Shown: piece by piece, positions 1-13,000 of the stretch
Position numbering within the stretch: the first letter of the stretch is position 1
How the letters are laid out: each line of letters begins with the position of its first letter
Assembly (NCBI RefSeq): GCF_040954835.1
Contig: NC_090718.1
Coordinates: 14,957,532 to 15,021,531, forward strand
DNA from: Lepisosteus oculatus
Lineage: Eukaryota > Chordata > Actinopteri > Semionotiformes > Lepisosteidae
DNA length: 64,000 bases
Direction: 5' to 3'
Notes under the pieces: generated by a model
The model's input: the letters and a program-made list of their open reading frames with translations, nothing else
The model's database searches: none
What the model was told of the DNA's origin: nothing
Program-made: the position numbers and the translations under genes

Positions 1-339
1 TGCTTCGCGCTCCAGGTCAGAACTGCCAGTTCCCCAGCGGGTCAACTCCCCACCATACCCCTCGGACACATGCAGGACAGGCAGAGAAATGTGCCTGTGC
101 ACACTGCAGTCCACACAAGCCCAAGGCAGGACGAGGCCCCGGAGAGGAGGCAGATGGACCGTGGCGATGTGCGCAAACTGTGCTGACCAGGCAGTAAGGC
201 ACATATTCCAACACTATTTTAACGACACACAAAGTCTGCTCCAAGGGTCTGCTGTCCCTGGCACCAGTCGTCCACGTCACTGTGATGTGAGCTCACACAA
301 ACCAGACTGCAGCTGCTACAAGCCTGATCTGTCCCCTCA

Positions 340-715
340 CCCTGATGTTTACTGGGAGCCCGATCTCTGTCCCCCACACACCACTGTGCACAGGGACCCT
401 GATCTCTGTCCCCCACACCCCACTGTGAACGAGGAGCCCGATCTCTGTCCCCCACACCCCACTGTGCACTGGGAGCCCGATCTCTGTCCCCCACACCCCA
501 CTGTGCACTGGGAGCCCGATCTCTGTGCCCCACACCCCACTGTGCACAGGAGGGAGCCTGATCTCTGTCCCCTCACCCCACTGTGCACAGGGAGCCCGAT
601 CTCTGTCCCCTCACCCCACTGTGCACAGGGAGCCCGATCTCTGTCCTCCCTCACCCCACTGTGCACTGGGAGTCTGATCTCTGTGCCCCACACCCATTTG
701 TGCCCACACCAGGAG
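340..715. repeat. 39-bp GC-rich minisatellite
   Basis: About nine to ten tandem units with a core like gagcccgatctctgtccccc. Successive gagcccg cores start at 434, 473 and 512, giving a period of exactly 39 bp in the central copies; outer copies vary by a few bases. Several overlapping open frames on both strands come only from this repeat. No gene is visible in 1-340 or 716-1000. Confidence 0.9.
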
Positions 716-1379
716 CTCTCCAGCATGGATTCTAGGGCTCAGGTCGCCTGGCCAGTGTGGGAGCAGCCTTGCGTGATCCCACTGGAGAGGGCGGAGATGC
801 AGTATTGAAGGGGGAACGAGGGCGAGACCTCTGACCCTGAGTTTCTGCCAGAGAAGACACTGTCACGGTGGGTGCTGTGGCTTCAGACTTCATCACTGCC
901 TCCCTCCCAGAGGGGCGGGTCTGTGGCACAACCTGGTGGCGTCAGGGATCAAACTGAGAAGGACTCTGCCCCACAGCCCTGGGTTACAAACAACCGTTTT
1001 TGAATTCACAATCACCCAAATGGACAAACTTCCACAAAGGCGTGTGTGTTAACCCATTTAGAAAAAAAAACAAAAACAAAACAGGATTCACGCAGAGTGT
1101 GGGGACTTTTATTTCCAACGGAATTCACCAGCAACCAAATGATCAATCAGCCCCCATCCCCTTCAATTCCAAGATCGTACCAATCTACACGGGGACGTCC
1201 CGTGACGTACTCTCACAAGATCAGAGGTGCCACCACCACCCTGGCAATGCAGCTATTAACCGAAGCCAGCACAGGACACCGGCAGTGCAGATCTCAGCGC
1301 ATATCCCAAAACTCTGTACCGCAGCTTTCATGAGGCTGCCGCGATCTAAAAACCTAACTAAAATGCTTACGGCTCTCCT

Positions 1380-2160
1380 CTCGCCCGTGAGATTTCCCAT
1401 GACGTACTGGCTCCCACATACAGTTTGCACGGGACGGTCCGGGACATGGACACAAAAGGGCCTGGCGCCGACGGGACGTCCAGAGCTGGAATCTTGTCTG
1501 GAACTGCACCCACCGGCCCACGAGCCAGACGGAGGGGCGCGAGGCGAATAACTGCCCCCCCCCAAAAAAAAGACAGTCGGTAACAACCTGGTCCCGCAGC
1601 GGACGCGGAGGGGACGGCCCGCTGCCGAACCGGTGCGGATGGCGTTACACAACGCGTGATGTAACACGAACCGACCGGCGCTTCACCGGAGCAGCAGCCC
1701 CTGGCGAGCTGGCCGGCGGGGCAGCGCTGATCGGGGGACACCGTGTGTCACTTACATCGCCGGGCTGTCACCGGGCCCCGGGCGTGAGGGGGCGACTCCC
1801 GGGCGGAGAGACCAAGCCCGGCCGGCCGCAGCGACTCGCTCCCTGTCCCGGATCGGAGGGCTGTCTCTGCCGAAGCCCACCGGGGCGCTCTCCGCTGTCT
1901 CTCGACCCAAGATGCCTGGTCCGGGGGACTTGTCTTGTGGGGACGGAAGTTAAAACAGTGGACATTCAAAATAGTAATAATTCACAAAAAAAAAAACAAG
2001 TTCTAAGCCCTTTTTTTACAGTCCAGTTTCTTCCCAAATAACGGGTCTCCTGCTCTCACAGTGACGTCGTCCCTTCACCTTTTTGTCGCTGATTGGTTGC
2101 TTCACTTTTCCTGACGTCACATAGCACCGCCTCCCACGCGGTTGCCTAGGTAACGGGAGT
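1380..2160 (-). promoter_or_regulatory. GC-rich promoter with CCAAT, CRE and RFX X-box
   Basis: The block is CpG-rich, unlike its surroundings. It holds an inverted CCAAT box (gattgg, 2091-2096), a CRE half-site region (gtgacgtcg, 2061-2069), a perfect palindromic CRE (tgacgtca, 2112-2119) and a palindromic X-box gttgcctaggtaac (2141-2154) of the kind bound by RFX factors. On the minus strand a consensus donor (gcgat|gtaagt) lies at 1756, so a noncoding first exon running left from about 2,050 to 1,756 is plausible. I could not recognise a downstream exon in 1-1,750, so the gene is unidentified; transcription could also run to the right. Confidence 0.55.
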
Positions 2161-2257
2161 AAACACACGCCACCTCAGGACACCGTCCCATTTCGTGTAG
2201 AAGCGCACAGAGCTTTTCGTGCCCTGTTCTTGCCGTTATGAACACACCAGCCAAGAA

Positions 2258-2445
2258 GTAATAGGTTTATCCCAAGCTGAAAAGAGAAGATGAAAACACA
2301 ACGTTTCGGCCGTGGAGCCTTCTTCAGGTGTGAGCGGCTCCACGATCGAAACGTTGTGTTTTCTGTCTTCTCTTTTTCAGCATGGAAGAAACCTATTACC
2401 GTTCCTTTGCAGCCTACGCATGCTGACGCAGCTACCCTCCTGAAC
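2258..2445 (+). repeat. Palindromic repeat element, copy 1
   Basis: A long imperfect palindrome whose arms contain aaaacacaacgtttcg and its reverse complement, with outer arms aataggtttat and aacctatta. A second copy in opposite orientation lies at 61,698-61,895, and the similarity runs past the hairpin into a shared flank (gttcctttgcagcctac). This is a dispersed MITE-like element; the single-strand form would fold into a strong hairpin. Confidence 0.8.
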
Positions 2446-2449
2446 TACT

Positions 2450-3385
2450 ACTAGCCAAGAAGTGCACATAAGAAATATTTTAATATTAATTCTGAATTCT
2501 AAATTGATTTGTTTTGTTGTTTGTTTTTAATAAATTCAGATTGTCCCCACAGCGGTCCTATAGGGTTTCACTAGCGGTAGACTCACATTCCTTCAGAAAA
2601 AAAAGGTCTGCAATACCGCAATAAAATACTTTCAAAGCGTTGGGATCAGAAAGAAGACGTGTGTTTGCTTGGTTTTACGGTAATCAAACTGTCGTTGTCT
2701 ATCCTCTTCAATACCCCACTGCTGCTGCGGTCAAAGCAGTTGTGTTCGGGTGAGGACCCCTGGCGACGGGATGACTGAACTGCACTTGTTCTTTTCTGAT
2801 CGTGTTGTCCATAGACGGTCCGTTCAAACACCTTCGTCCTAAAACCTGTGCACTAACAGCGAGATCACGGCACGTTTCCACACCCGACCAGGTAGCTGAC
2901 GAATAACGTTTGCTTTAGACAAAGCGCCGGTAGTAAAAACGTAAACGTTAAATATACACAAAGGGAAATACTGAGCTGGAAGATCTTATGAAAGACGTAG
3001 GTGTTAAAGCTGACACTTTAAATCTTTGACAGTGTGGGGAGGTCATTATGAAAGACGAACAAAATGCCAGGAAATAAAGTGAAAAGCCTAGAATTATAAT
3101 ACTAATTCCTTACACTTTTCTTTACACTCCACTCAAAGCGCTTAAGGCTGAAGGAACTTAGTATTGTACAGGTAAGGATTATGGGTTCGAGGCAGGTATT
3201 CAGAATCCTTAAAGACACTGACAGTCAAACCAGAGAAGTTCTTAAAGATAAACAAAAAAACAGAGAACAGTTGTGGAAACAGTGTAGAAGTGCAGTACAC
3301 TAAGAACACGTGTTCTTAGAAACCCAGTGAAGCCTTCTTAGGTGAGTTTGCTGATTTTCTCTCATTTTTATGCCTTAAATTTAAA
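2450..3385. other. Intergenic, no gene recognised
   Basis: AT-rich non-coding DNA between the palindromic element and the L2 LINE. Only short spurious frames occur (for example 61 codons on the minus strand at 2646-2831), with no domain, splice context or repeat I can name. Confidence 0.5.
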
Positions 3386-3386
3386 A

Positions 3387-4345
3387 GGATCCTTATTCTA
3401 GGGGACTTTAATATACACATTGACTCAAGGTCTTCCAGTCTGGTTAAAGACTTAATTTCTCTATTGGGATCCTTTGATCTTACTCAGTTTGTTTGTACCC
3501 CTACACATAACAAAGGACACACCTTGCATTTAATTATTGCAAATGACTCTTTTGTCTCCCACTGCTCCCCCCTTGATCTAGGCCTCTCTGACCACTTAGC
3601 CATTCTCCTCAATCTAGAATTACCTGTTTCTAACACTTCCCCCTCACGCTCTGTAAATTATCAGGCTTGGAGAGATTACTTATCTGAGTATAAGGTTACT
3701 ATAGAGTCTGCTAGATCCATCTACTTCTGCCATTACCCCCGTGCCAAAAAAGCCTAACATGGCTCTCGACAATCTTAACAATTTTTGCCCCATCTCCAAC
3801 TTACCCTTTCTTGCTAGTGTTCACATTACTCCTATCCTGGAGTCCTTGCACTGGCTTCCGGTCAAATTCCATGTAGACTTTAAAATCCTTATGCTCACCT
3901 ATAAGGCTCTGCATGGCTTGGCACCTCAGTACCTGTCTGATCTATTATCGCCCTACTCCCCATCTCGCAACCTTCGCTCTCTAATTCGGGTCTCCTAACT
4001 GTCCCCCCAGCCCGTCTACATTGTATGGGCGACAGGGCCTTCTCCTGTTGTGCCCCCAAGCTCTGGAACTCTCTCCCCAAGGATATCAGAGAGTCACCTT
4101 CTCTAAACTCCTGCAAATCCAGACTCCAAACCCTCTTCTTCAGAAGAGTCTTCACTGAACTGTTCCATTCTTCACCCCTCTGCTCTTCTTACTACCCCCA
4201 TCCACGGTCTCCTCTGTATACTGTCATTGTGTTTTATCTTGTGTAGTCTTCTTATTTATTGTTGTTGTCATCCTGTAAAGCGCTTTGAGAAGGCACCTTT
4301 AGAGGCGCTATATAAAATAAAATTTTTCATTATTATTATTCTTCT
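3387..4345 (+). mobile_element. L2-clade LINE, internally deleted, copy 1
   Basis: From 3387 the sequence reads the C-terminal half of an APE-type endonuclease: ILILGDFNIHID, then THNKGHTLHLIIAND and LSDHLAILL. It then jumps to a reverse-transcriptase piece (FCPISNLPFLA, near 3785) and directly to the C-terminal region HITPILESLHWLPVKF / YKALHGLAPQYLSDLLSPYS (about 3820-3990), with frame breaks. It ends in a stem-like tail gtaaagcgctttgagaaggc followed by an ATT repeat. Most of the RT domain is deleted, so the copy is dead. Confidence 0.85.
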
Positions 4346-4519
4346 TTACACAGAGGGTGGTGGGAGTGTGGGACAAGCTACAAAGCCATGGTGTTGAAAC
4401 TGACAGCCTGGCTTCTTTCAAGTTACGGCTGAGATACTTGATCAATTAACTACTAACTACCAAAGGGGCTAGATGGGCGTAATGGCCCCTCTCATTGTAA
4501 CACGTTTTCTTATGTTCTT
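4346..4519 (+). mobile_element. LINE-like 3' tail (cttatgttctta family), copy 1
   Basis: Starts with ctttacacagagggtggtgg, continues through aatggcccctctcattgtaa and ends ttcttatgttctta. Related, more decayed copies occur near 12,378, 14,690 and 22,955, and a related upstream portion near 21,243. The terminal cttatgttctta is typical of a LINE-type 3' repeat. I cannot name the clade. Confidence 0.6.
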
Positions 4520-6075
4520 ATTACTTTATGCCTCAGCTACACCGCTCTATTGTAATATCGCACTGCGGCGCCCTCTGGTGGACACTAATGATGTCCATCT
4601 CACTGCTTGAAATACAGTGAACTTTGAACCATATTTCACAAAATCGTGTACAGTACAATCCAATGTGGGCAATCCGTAGGATTTCAACACCTGCAGGGAA
4701 CTGTAGACGTTTCCAGTGACGTTATTCAATGTATTAATCTAATTTTACAGTATGTGTACCAAAGTGTTAACCTTTCAGGGAGAACACACAAATCATATAT
4801 TTCAATTAAATGTTGTGTATATCCAATAGTATGAAGTGTACACAGTAATTTATATTTTTCTATAACCTTTCCAATTATATATATATATATTACAATTGCG
4901 ATTGCAGCAGCAATTAATTTTATTCTTTGTTGAGCAAAAAAAAAGAGCTTTATTTAGTTTCTTAGTAATCTTTAAAGGGGTGAATTCATGATGACCCGTT
5001 CCTCTAAACACAACCGCATTGCTGTGTGTTGAGTCAGACCCTTCTCTATCTGTCCTCACAGATACCAGGTGTCAGGGAGTCTACGTCAGGCCACCCATCT
5101 CTTACAAACTCGTGGTGCCCTAATCCTGAACCCGATTCCATTAGAAATGACACTAAAAAAAAAAAACCACCACCACAATCACAAAGAATGTGCTCTTCTG
5201 ATCTTTTATGACGGCGGTCGCATCCTGCTCTGTGCATCGTAACGGACATCAGAACCAGCCTTCAGTCTCGTAACGAGGAAACTAAATGCAGCTGCAGACC
5301 ACTACAGTGTATGATCTCCTGGCACAGTCAGGGGAACAGAGCATGAGCCTCACAGATAGCTGCGTTTATTGTTACTGCTTTTACAGCACTGTAAATTCAT
5401 CAGTCGTTTCTATATATCTTATGAGTCATCGTCAGTGATTCATAGGGCTTTAGCAAGAGGTGCTTCTGTATGACAATTCTTTAATTAACCCTGACACTGG
5501 CCTTTAGGTCTGTGACTTAACCAGGATTTCGCCGTCGAATCACCGCAGTCTGTGTTCCAGCGGCCCAGGGCATCCGAGGATGTCAGCCGGCACACCAAAG
5601 GGTTTTAATTACGCACTGCAGTACGCACCCCGCCTTTCATGTCAATGTTTAATTATATACTGTGCGCCGCACCGCGCGTTTTCAGGCGTTGTTAGATTTG
5701 TGCTGAAAGTACATCGCCCATTAAAGGACACCTAATCGACGGGCGTCAGCAGAAAAACTGGAAACATTACGCTTAAGTTGAAACAATGACCTCAAGTGTA
5801 TCATTAGCGGGCATTGCATATGCCCACCACCGGAGGGCGCGCTTAAAGATGCTTGCAGCCGTCACGCAGGTGACCCACCAGTGTTCAGTGCCGTACAGTC
5901 CGTTGTCGAAAATGGCTTCAAGATGACGACATCTTCTCGACATCCCTTTGTCTTTACAAGAATCCCCCAAAGCCATGTCTGTGATTTAACCCCCCAGTGC
6001 AGACAGGTGTCTGCTGCAAGACTCTGGGGTCATTTCTTCACAAATGACACCAACAAGCAGACCAAATAGGGAACA
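4520..6075. other. Intergenic, no gene recognised
   Basis: Contains a short TA microsatellite (about 4877-4890) and otherwise unique-looking non-coding DNA with small spurious frames on both strands. The right boundary is the putative f11r polyadenylation signal. Confidence 0.5.
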
Positions 6076-6082
6076 GTTTCAG

Positions 6083-6088
6083 TTTATT
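6083..6088 (-). promoter_or_regulatory. f11r: Candidate f11r polyadenylation signal
   Basis: AATAAA on the minus strand, about 1.0 kb beyond the f11r stop codon (7089-7091). It is the first perfect hexamer I see in a region without other genes, giving a 3' UTR of about 1 kb. Cleavage position not determined. Confidence 0.4.
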
Positions 6089-7088
6089 TTTTCAAATAAG
6101 GCAAGAACAGACAAAATACCTATACAAGATCAAATAAAAGTCATTTATCTTACAAAATGTCTCATCACAAACCCCACATCAACAGGAGCTCTCGCCTGGA
6201 TGGTGCCAGCTTGGCTCACCATCGCCCCCCCCAGGCCACTGCCTGTGCCACCGCCTGGCGCCAGGAGAGTGTCTGTTCTGCAGCGCCTCTGGCAGACGTG
6301 CAGAGCCGAGCAGCGCGAGGACAGCGGGTGGGACAGACGGTGACCAGTGTTCACCCTGCTGAGGGGCAGGAGGACGGGGGACTGTGCCCGAAGCTCAGGG
6401 CAGCACCCACACATCGCACCAGAACATTTTACACAGTTTCCATGGTAATCTACACAAGTAACAAACAGATAGACATTATCTTACAGCTCCTCCGCCAGAC
6501 TCGAATAACATCCACGCCGTGGGGGAGGGTCACATCTCACAGAAAAAGTAGCTCCAGGTCAGCAGGAAAGACCCATGTTTTTCTGGTGTTTTTGAACATT
6601 TCTAGTTCTTAACCACGAGGGCTTGACAGCAAGAAAAACACAGAAAAAACATTTCTTTCCCCTAGAATTATGCCAGAGGGGCCATGTTAAGGTTCCAGCA
6701 AACAGCTGAGGGCGCAGTGCCTAGCGGGCCGAGCTCACAGCCTCAGCCCAGGGCGAGCCACGGAGCGCACCTCGCTGATCCCCCGAACGCCTGTTCAGGC
6801 CGAACTGACTCAGGGGGTCTGGGTGTTGCCAGCGAACAGCACATGGACTCTGTCCAGCAGGGGCCACCAGCATGACAGCATGAGCCATGCAACAGGAAGG
6901 AGAAATCGGTAGTTCATCAAGGTGAAAAAATGGCCCACAAAATTCATAAAAGCAATATTAAAAGCAAATGAAAATTACAGTAAAAACAAACTCAAAATTA
7001 AAATGTGCACAGGAAGTGCAGGGCTGGGGTCCAGTCTCATGCAGCTCGTCAGTTTCGGGAAACCGACGCCGCTGTTCGGGTGATCCCG

Positions 7089-10000
7089 TCACACCACGAA
7101 GGAAGACTTCTGCCGGAACTCCCCCTGGAAGACACAGTCCATCATGCTCAAGACTCCCACAGGCATGGTTGGAAAACACCTGCTTGGCTTATATAAAACG
7201 GACACCTATCCCAGCGTTCCTGCATCGGCCTGCTCAGGGGCGGATCCAGAGGCCCAGACGACAGCGTGCAGCCTGTGCCCCTCTCTGCTGCCTCCTGCTG
7301 GATTCTCCCTCGACACAAATTCAATTCCCTGCTGTTCCAGTGAGCGGGCATTCAAGACACACAGCTGAGCTAACCCTGCCTGGACATGCCAGCCCTAGAT
7401 GTGTACTTGGACTTATGAGGACTTGCACATTTTCATAAGGGGTGATACAGGAAGCAGGCACAGGGTGACCCCTGCCAGCAGCCTCAGCCTGCAGACACAG
7501 GGGGTCAGGGCTGCTGAATTACCAGGCCCCTGTCATACAGAAGCCCACTGAGCAGGAGTTCAACATCAGCTGCAAGATGGCATGTTTTGCGAACCCCATC
7601 TGATTTCTTTACAAAGGGAGAGGGCTATGCATGTGGCTGAACTGAAATAGATCAAGCATCAAATCAAAAGGTGAGGATATTCAGGATCTTGAATTAAATG
7701 TTTACAAAACTGGAAAGAGCTCCAGGCAGAACGAGACAGTCAAAACAGGACCAGGGCGATGGCACCCTCAGTACAACACAGTACTTACATCTTTCTCATC
7801 CATGTTCACTGGTGGCTGGCTGTACAACACCGTGGGCTTCCTGCACAAGAAAGAGATATCAGCTCATTCTTAGGTCTCCAACTCATTCACTGCATGACCC
7901 GCTGAATGCTTTCAAATTACTGCTTCATGACTCTGCACTGTTTAATCTTTTCACAGAGATACTTTTAAGCTGTATTTGGAGGCCATTTTTATAAACAGCA
8001 AACAGTTCAAACAGATATTATATATCACCCTACAGCTCACAACCCACTGAGGCTCAGCAGGTGTGAGCCTGGCCAGTACTTGGTTGGGAGACATCCTGGG
8101 AAAAGCTAAGATTACTGCTGGAAGGTGGGGCCAGCAGGGGGTGTTCACCCTGTGGTCTTTCTGGGTCCTAATGCTCCAGTGTAATGATGGGGACACCATA
8201 CTGTAAAAAAAAAAGCCACCACCCTTTGGAATGCAAAACCAAGGTCTTTACTCTCTGTGGTCATCCCAGGGCATTTCTCGAAGAGAGTAGGGGTGTTACC
8301 TCTGTGTCCTGACCAAATTTCCCCCTGGCTTTGAACAATCATAGCCTCCTAATAATCCCCCTCTCTGAACTGGCCTCATCCCTCTGCTCTCCTCCCCACT
8401 GAGAGCTGGTGTGTGGGGAGAGGACTGGTGCACCATCCAGGTGGGGGTACACACTGGTGGGGGTGGAGGGGATCCCCATGACCTGTAAAGCACTTTGACT
8501 GGAGTGCCCAGAAAAGCGCTGTACAAGTTTCAGGATTATTATAAAACATCCAGCATTCAGGAGATAATGCTTACAGTGTTATTTTGTTCCTAGTTAAGAT
8601 TCTCATGCCCGTCTAGGCACACTATACAGTATACCAACTTCTATTCTAGTTAACGGTATATCCAAAACCAATTTAGTTGATTTAAGTTCTCATAAAAAAG
8701 TACAATTTCTTACCTTTCAGATTTTTCTGTAAAACAAAAAGAGAAAAAAAATTAACAATTTTTATAGCAAAAAATTTTCAAACAACCTATTTATGGACCA
8801 CGGTCATTTAGACATGGCGTAGTTACAAGTCCTCAACACAAGAATTCTAGTGGGGGAGAAATTCACACTTGTTTGCTTTAGCTTGTTTCCTAAAATAAAA
8901 AAAACGAAGTTCTAATGCATCAAAAAATTATTCCGCATAATTCAAGGTTTTCGGCAGGTACATCTCTCAGCACTGGGAGCTCCTTCCTCCTTCAAAGAAA
9001 GGAAACGCAAACCCTCAATGAAGGTTAAAGGGCCTCAGCGGTCCCTCTTTGTACTCACTCGGCAGGTATCCCTTGCGATAGGCATACCACAGGCCAAATC
9101 CCAGCAGCAGCAGGAACAGGAGGGCTACAATCACTCCAGCCACGATCCCGCCAGTGTTCACATCCTCTGAGGTAGGAGGAGAAAAAAAAACGGCATCAAG
9201 TCAGAGCTGATCCAGCCGGACAAGAAGACAGCTCTCGGGGTTTCCACTTCTGAGATCCCTCCCCTGCACAAGCCTTTACTCCCAGGCGACGGCATTTAGC
9301 AGCTACAGCACTGGGATCAAGAGGGTGGGAAGAGGAATGAAAGAAAACTAGAGCCCAGATCCACTGGGAGAAGGAGTTTCCAGGAAAGCGTCTGCCCCAC
9401 AGCGAGACAGTGTGGCCAGTAGGAGAAGACACGCCCTTCCTCTGGACAGCAACGGGCTGCCGACCGATAACTGCTCTATACTGGTCACACACCGCAGCCC
9501 AGACACTCCTCCAGTATCAGACTGCAGGGTGGGGAACTGCGCAATGGCAGTGGGGGTACTGGGTTGCTACTGGACTGGGCCAAGATGAGACACTCAGCAG
9601 ACATGTACTTACTCACGACCATCATCACCGCATCACAGCTGGCCGGGTTTCCAAAGCCATTCTGAGCCGTACAGTAGTACTTCCCCGAATCGGCCTTCGA
9701 CACGCGCGGGAATTTCTGAGAGAGAGAAGACATGAAGTAACAGAACGTTCTGGGGTGTGGCCCAGCTAAGGAATGTGCAAACACTGTTCAGACCAACAGC
9801 AGGTACTTCAGAAATAAGTCACAAACACTACAAGACGAAGTCCTGCAGTCACTCTGCTCTGACTCCGTCTGTCAGCCAAGCGATGACGCTAATAAAAGAC
9901 CCTAACCTTTTCCAGTCAAAGTGCTTTACAGACATTTTTCATCTGTTTAATGACCACAGAGAGTCAGTACTTTGATTTTACATCTAATCCAAACGATGGC

Positions 10001-13000
10001 GCCTGTTTTTTTTACAGTAAAGTGTTCCTGTCACTGTACTGGGGCATTAGGACCCACACAGACCCCAGGGTGAGCGCCCCCTACTGGCCCCACTCACACC
10101 TCTCCCAGCAGCAGCCTCAGCTTTCCCAGGAGTCTCCCATCCAGGTACAGGCTACAGGAGGCTGTTGCAGCCACTCACCAGGGTGCCATCTTTGGGATTC
10201 AGAACGTAGGAAGAGTTTGCGAAGGCAGGGAACTGCTTAGGGTTCTCAGGGAGAAGAGTTGAGCCATTGTACCACTTGTAGGTGGAAGGAGGGGAGCCAT
10301 CTCCGTCATAGCAGGTGAGGGTGACCTCACTCCCTGTGGTCACCGAAGCAGGAATGTAGCACTTTGGGATGGACGGAGGCACTGCGGGCACAAAGCACTT
10401 ATCACTGCCGTGACCTCTGACCCCACAGCTACCAGAGTTCACTGCAGAAGCATTGCAGGGCCTGTACACTGACACGGAGGCCACGCCGGCCTGCGGTTGG
10501 ACACTGGCACTGTAATGTCATGTAGAATCCACCAGAGGGCACAGCTGTAAGATTTTTCTGCCATCCCCACGGAAGACATCGTCCTTGTGGGAGCACATTG
10601 GAGATGACTAACGCTCTGTGTAAGTGACTAAAATAAAACGTACAGGGAACACGAGGAACAGCCACGCCGACACCCTGGAGCCCCTACCTTGAACGACCAG
10701 CTGTATTTTGGTAGAAGCAAAGCCTTCCTTAGAGGAGACATCACAGGTGTACTCGCCATTGTCCTGGCGCGTCACCTTCGAAAACCGCAGCCCAGTCGGC
10801 AACAGCTGAATACGATCTCCGTACTTTGCTGAGTTTGTAAAAAAAAATACACCCACATGAGATCCTGTCCCCCACACACAGCGCTCACACCCAGCCCCTT
10901 CCTCCTAGTCACGGGAGAGAGCAGCTGATCCAAAACATTCAGCTGCAGATCAAACCTCAAGATGCGGGATTCTGGGAAAATCAAACCACTAGCAAATAAG
11001 ACAGTATATAACATTTGTGAATGCAAACAACCCCCCGGTTAGCACAATTCAAACACACAAAAAAAACCGATAACATACCTGTTGGTTTGCTATCATAAAA
11101 CAGGAAAACTTGAGATCCTGATTTATCCTTGTATTTCCATTCAACTCTTGGGTTCACAAAGTCAGCAGAATACTGGCAGTTTAGATCTGCCCCTGAAAGA
11201 AAAAGTAGAACAAATTATGTGATTTAAAAAGGATATTATCTTATTAAACTAGAAGAATTACTTCTCTGCTATCTTCCTGCCTAGCATAGCTCAGCAGCCC
11301 TTGCATCTCACAAGCCTTAACTTTGACCTCTGACCCCACCTTCAGTCCACACTGCTTCCTTATCTAATGTCCTGCTTTTCTAAGTCAACAGTACCTGACA
11401 ATCATGTCCTGATTCTTGGCACAGGGGGGTGCAGTCCTGACCAGGTGTAGCTGTGAGGAGTCTAAGTTGCCAAGGAATCACTTTGTATACAAAGTTAAGA
11501 TGTTTCTCGACAGTAAGCGAACAGAGACACCTGGCTTTATCACGATTACACTGAGCGGTAGTCTCTGTAAAGCCCCCCTAATGAAAGCAGGCAGTGTCAC
11601 ACAGGAAGACCAACCTGAGTTCTCTGGCACTTGGACTACAGGTGTGTTGGTGGTGACGGATAAGCCGGATGCTGTTCCTGAGAGAGACAGAAAGAGAGAA
11701 ACCATATAATTATATCATGATCACCGTGATAGAAGCTTCGATTTTGCTCACCAGCCGAACCAACAAACTCACACAGGCCTGTGTTTTGAGCTGCATCACA
11801 TGGGCTGACTTTTGACCTGACTGGCCTGTAGCAGGTTCATTAAGGGCATCGATTCCTGGCTCTGGATCTCCACACACCACATAAATCCAACCCTCTTGTG
11901 ACTTCTTTATTCAACATGGGGTTGGGCAGGGGGCATGGAGCCTAACCTGGCAAATAACGGGCACGAGACAGGATAGACCCTGGACAGGATGACAGTCGCT
12001 CACAAGGCAGACACAGAAACACACATTCCAGTTTTCCCAGAAGCTAATTAACCCATCAGAATGCCTTTGGGCTGTGGGGGGAAACCAGAGCCCCTGGAGG
12101 AACCCTTCCTCCACACAGATAGCACCCCAGGAACAGAACTCAGGGACCCCAATGCACGAGACCCCAATGCGCCACAGTGCTGCCCACACAACATCAAACA
12201 GAACAAAAACCAGTTCACTTGCATGGCTGGTAGACCAGTAAATCCAGGGAGGAAAAGGAAGCACCATTTCCCTCACCTGCTGCGGTGCACAGGTCACACA
12301 TTTCACCCATCACCAGCAGAGGAACAGACTCCTCAGGAGTAAGGGTTGTGGGAGCTACCTGTCCTTGTAAATGATGCTGATAATACTGGCTTCTTTCAAG
12401 AAATGGCTGGATGAGATCCTGGAATAAATTAACTATTAACTGCTAAATGATCTAGGTGGGCCAAATGACTTCCACTCATTTGTAACTGGTCTCGTGTTCT
12501 TAAAATGTCTCTGACTGAGACGCTGAGCCACACTTCCTCAAGAGGGGTAATTCAAACCAGGCTGACAGACAGTTTCAGGAAAAGGTTTGTAAATGATTGT
12601 TTACCATGAGGTAAGAAGAAATATGAGTCACTCAGAAGGTGGAAATTGCCCAGTTAGGCAAACTTGCGCTTGGTGGAAAGATAGCTACACAGAGCACAAA
12701 TGCTATGTCTCTTCTTTAATCACACAAGATTCACACGGGAAAGTTTACAGATTTCAACATCAGGAATACTGGAGAGACGACTCAGAGAAGACTGAAGGGA
12801 TTTTATTTCAGCTGGCCATGACTCCCAATCCTGAATGTATTCTAACATGTTAAATCTCTGACAGTTCTGGGAGTTTAAGGGAGCACATGTATATGTATTG
12901 TGAAGAACAAGCCATGAGGAAATGTTTGCTATGAGCACCCCAAGGCACAAGGGGAAGAGTGAAGAGCTCAATGTGCCCTTCACACAGTCACATGTGCACC

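Noticed and set aside
89-808. Long open frames on both strands over 89-808, up to 239 codons
   Set aside because: They are produced by the 39-bp tandem repeat; open frames exist in several phases and none has a domain or splice context.
1000-1667. Frames of 183 and 148 codons on opposite strands
   Set aside because: Composition-driven open frames at the edge of a GC-rich region; no family resemblance.
2088-2154. MHC class II-type S-X-Y promoter module
   Set aside because: Boxes for RFX, CREB and NF-Y all occur, but the X-box and CRE are about 20 bp apart instead of adjacent, so the helical arrangement of an SXY module is absent.
12593-12853. 86-codon frame in f11r intron 1
   Set aside because: No domain, no splice sites and antisense to the host gene; likely chance.
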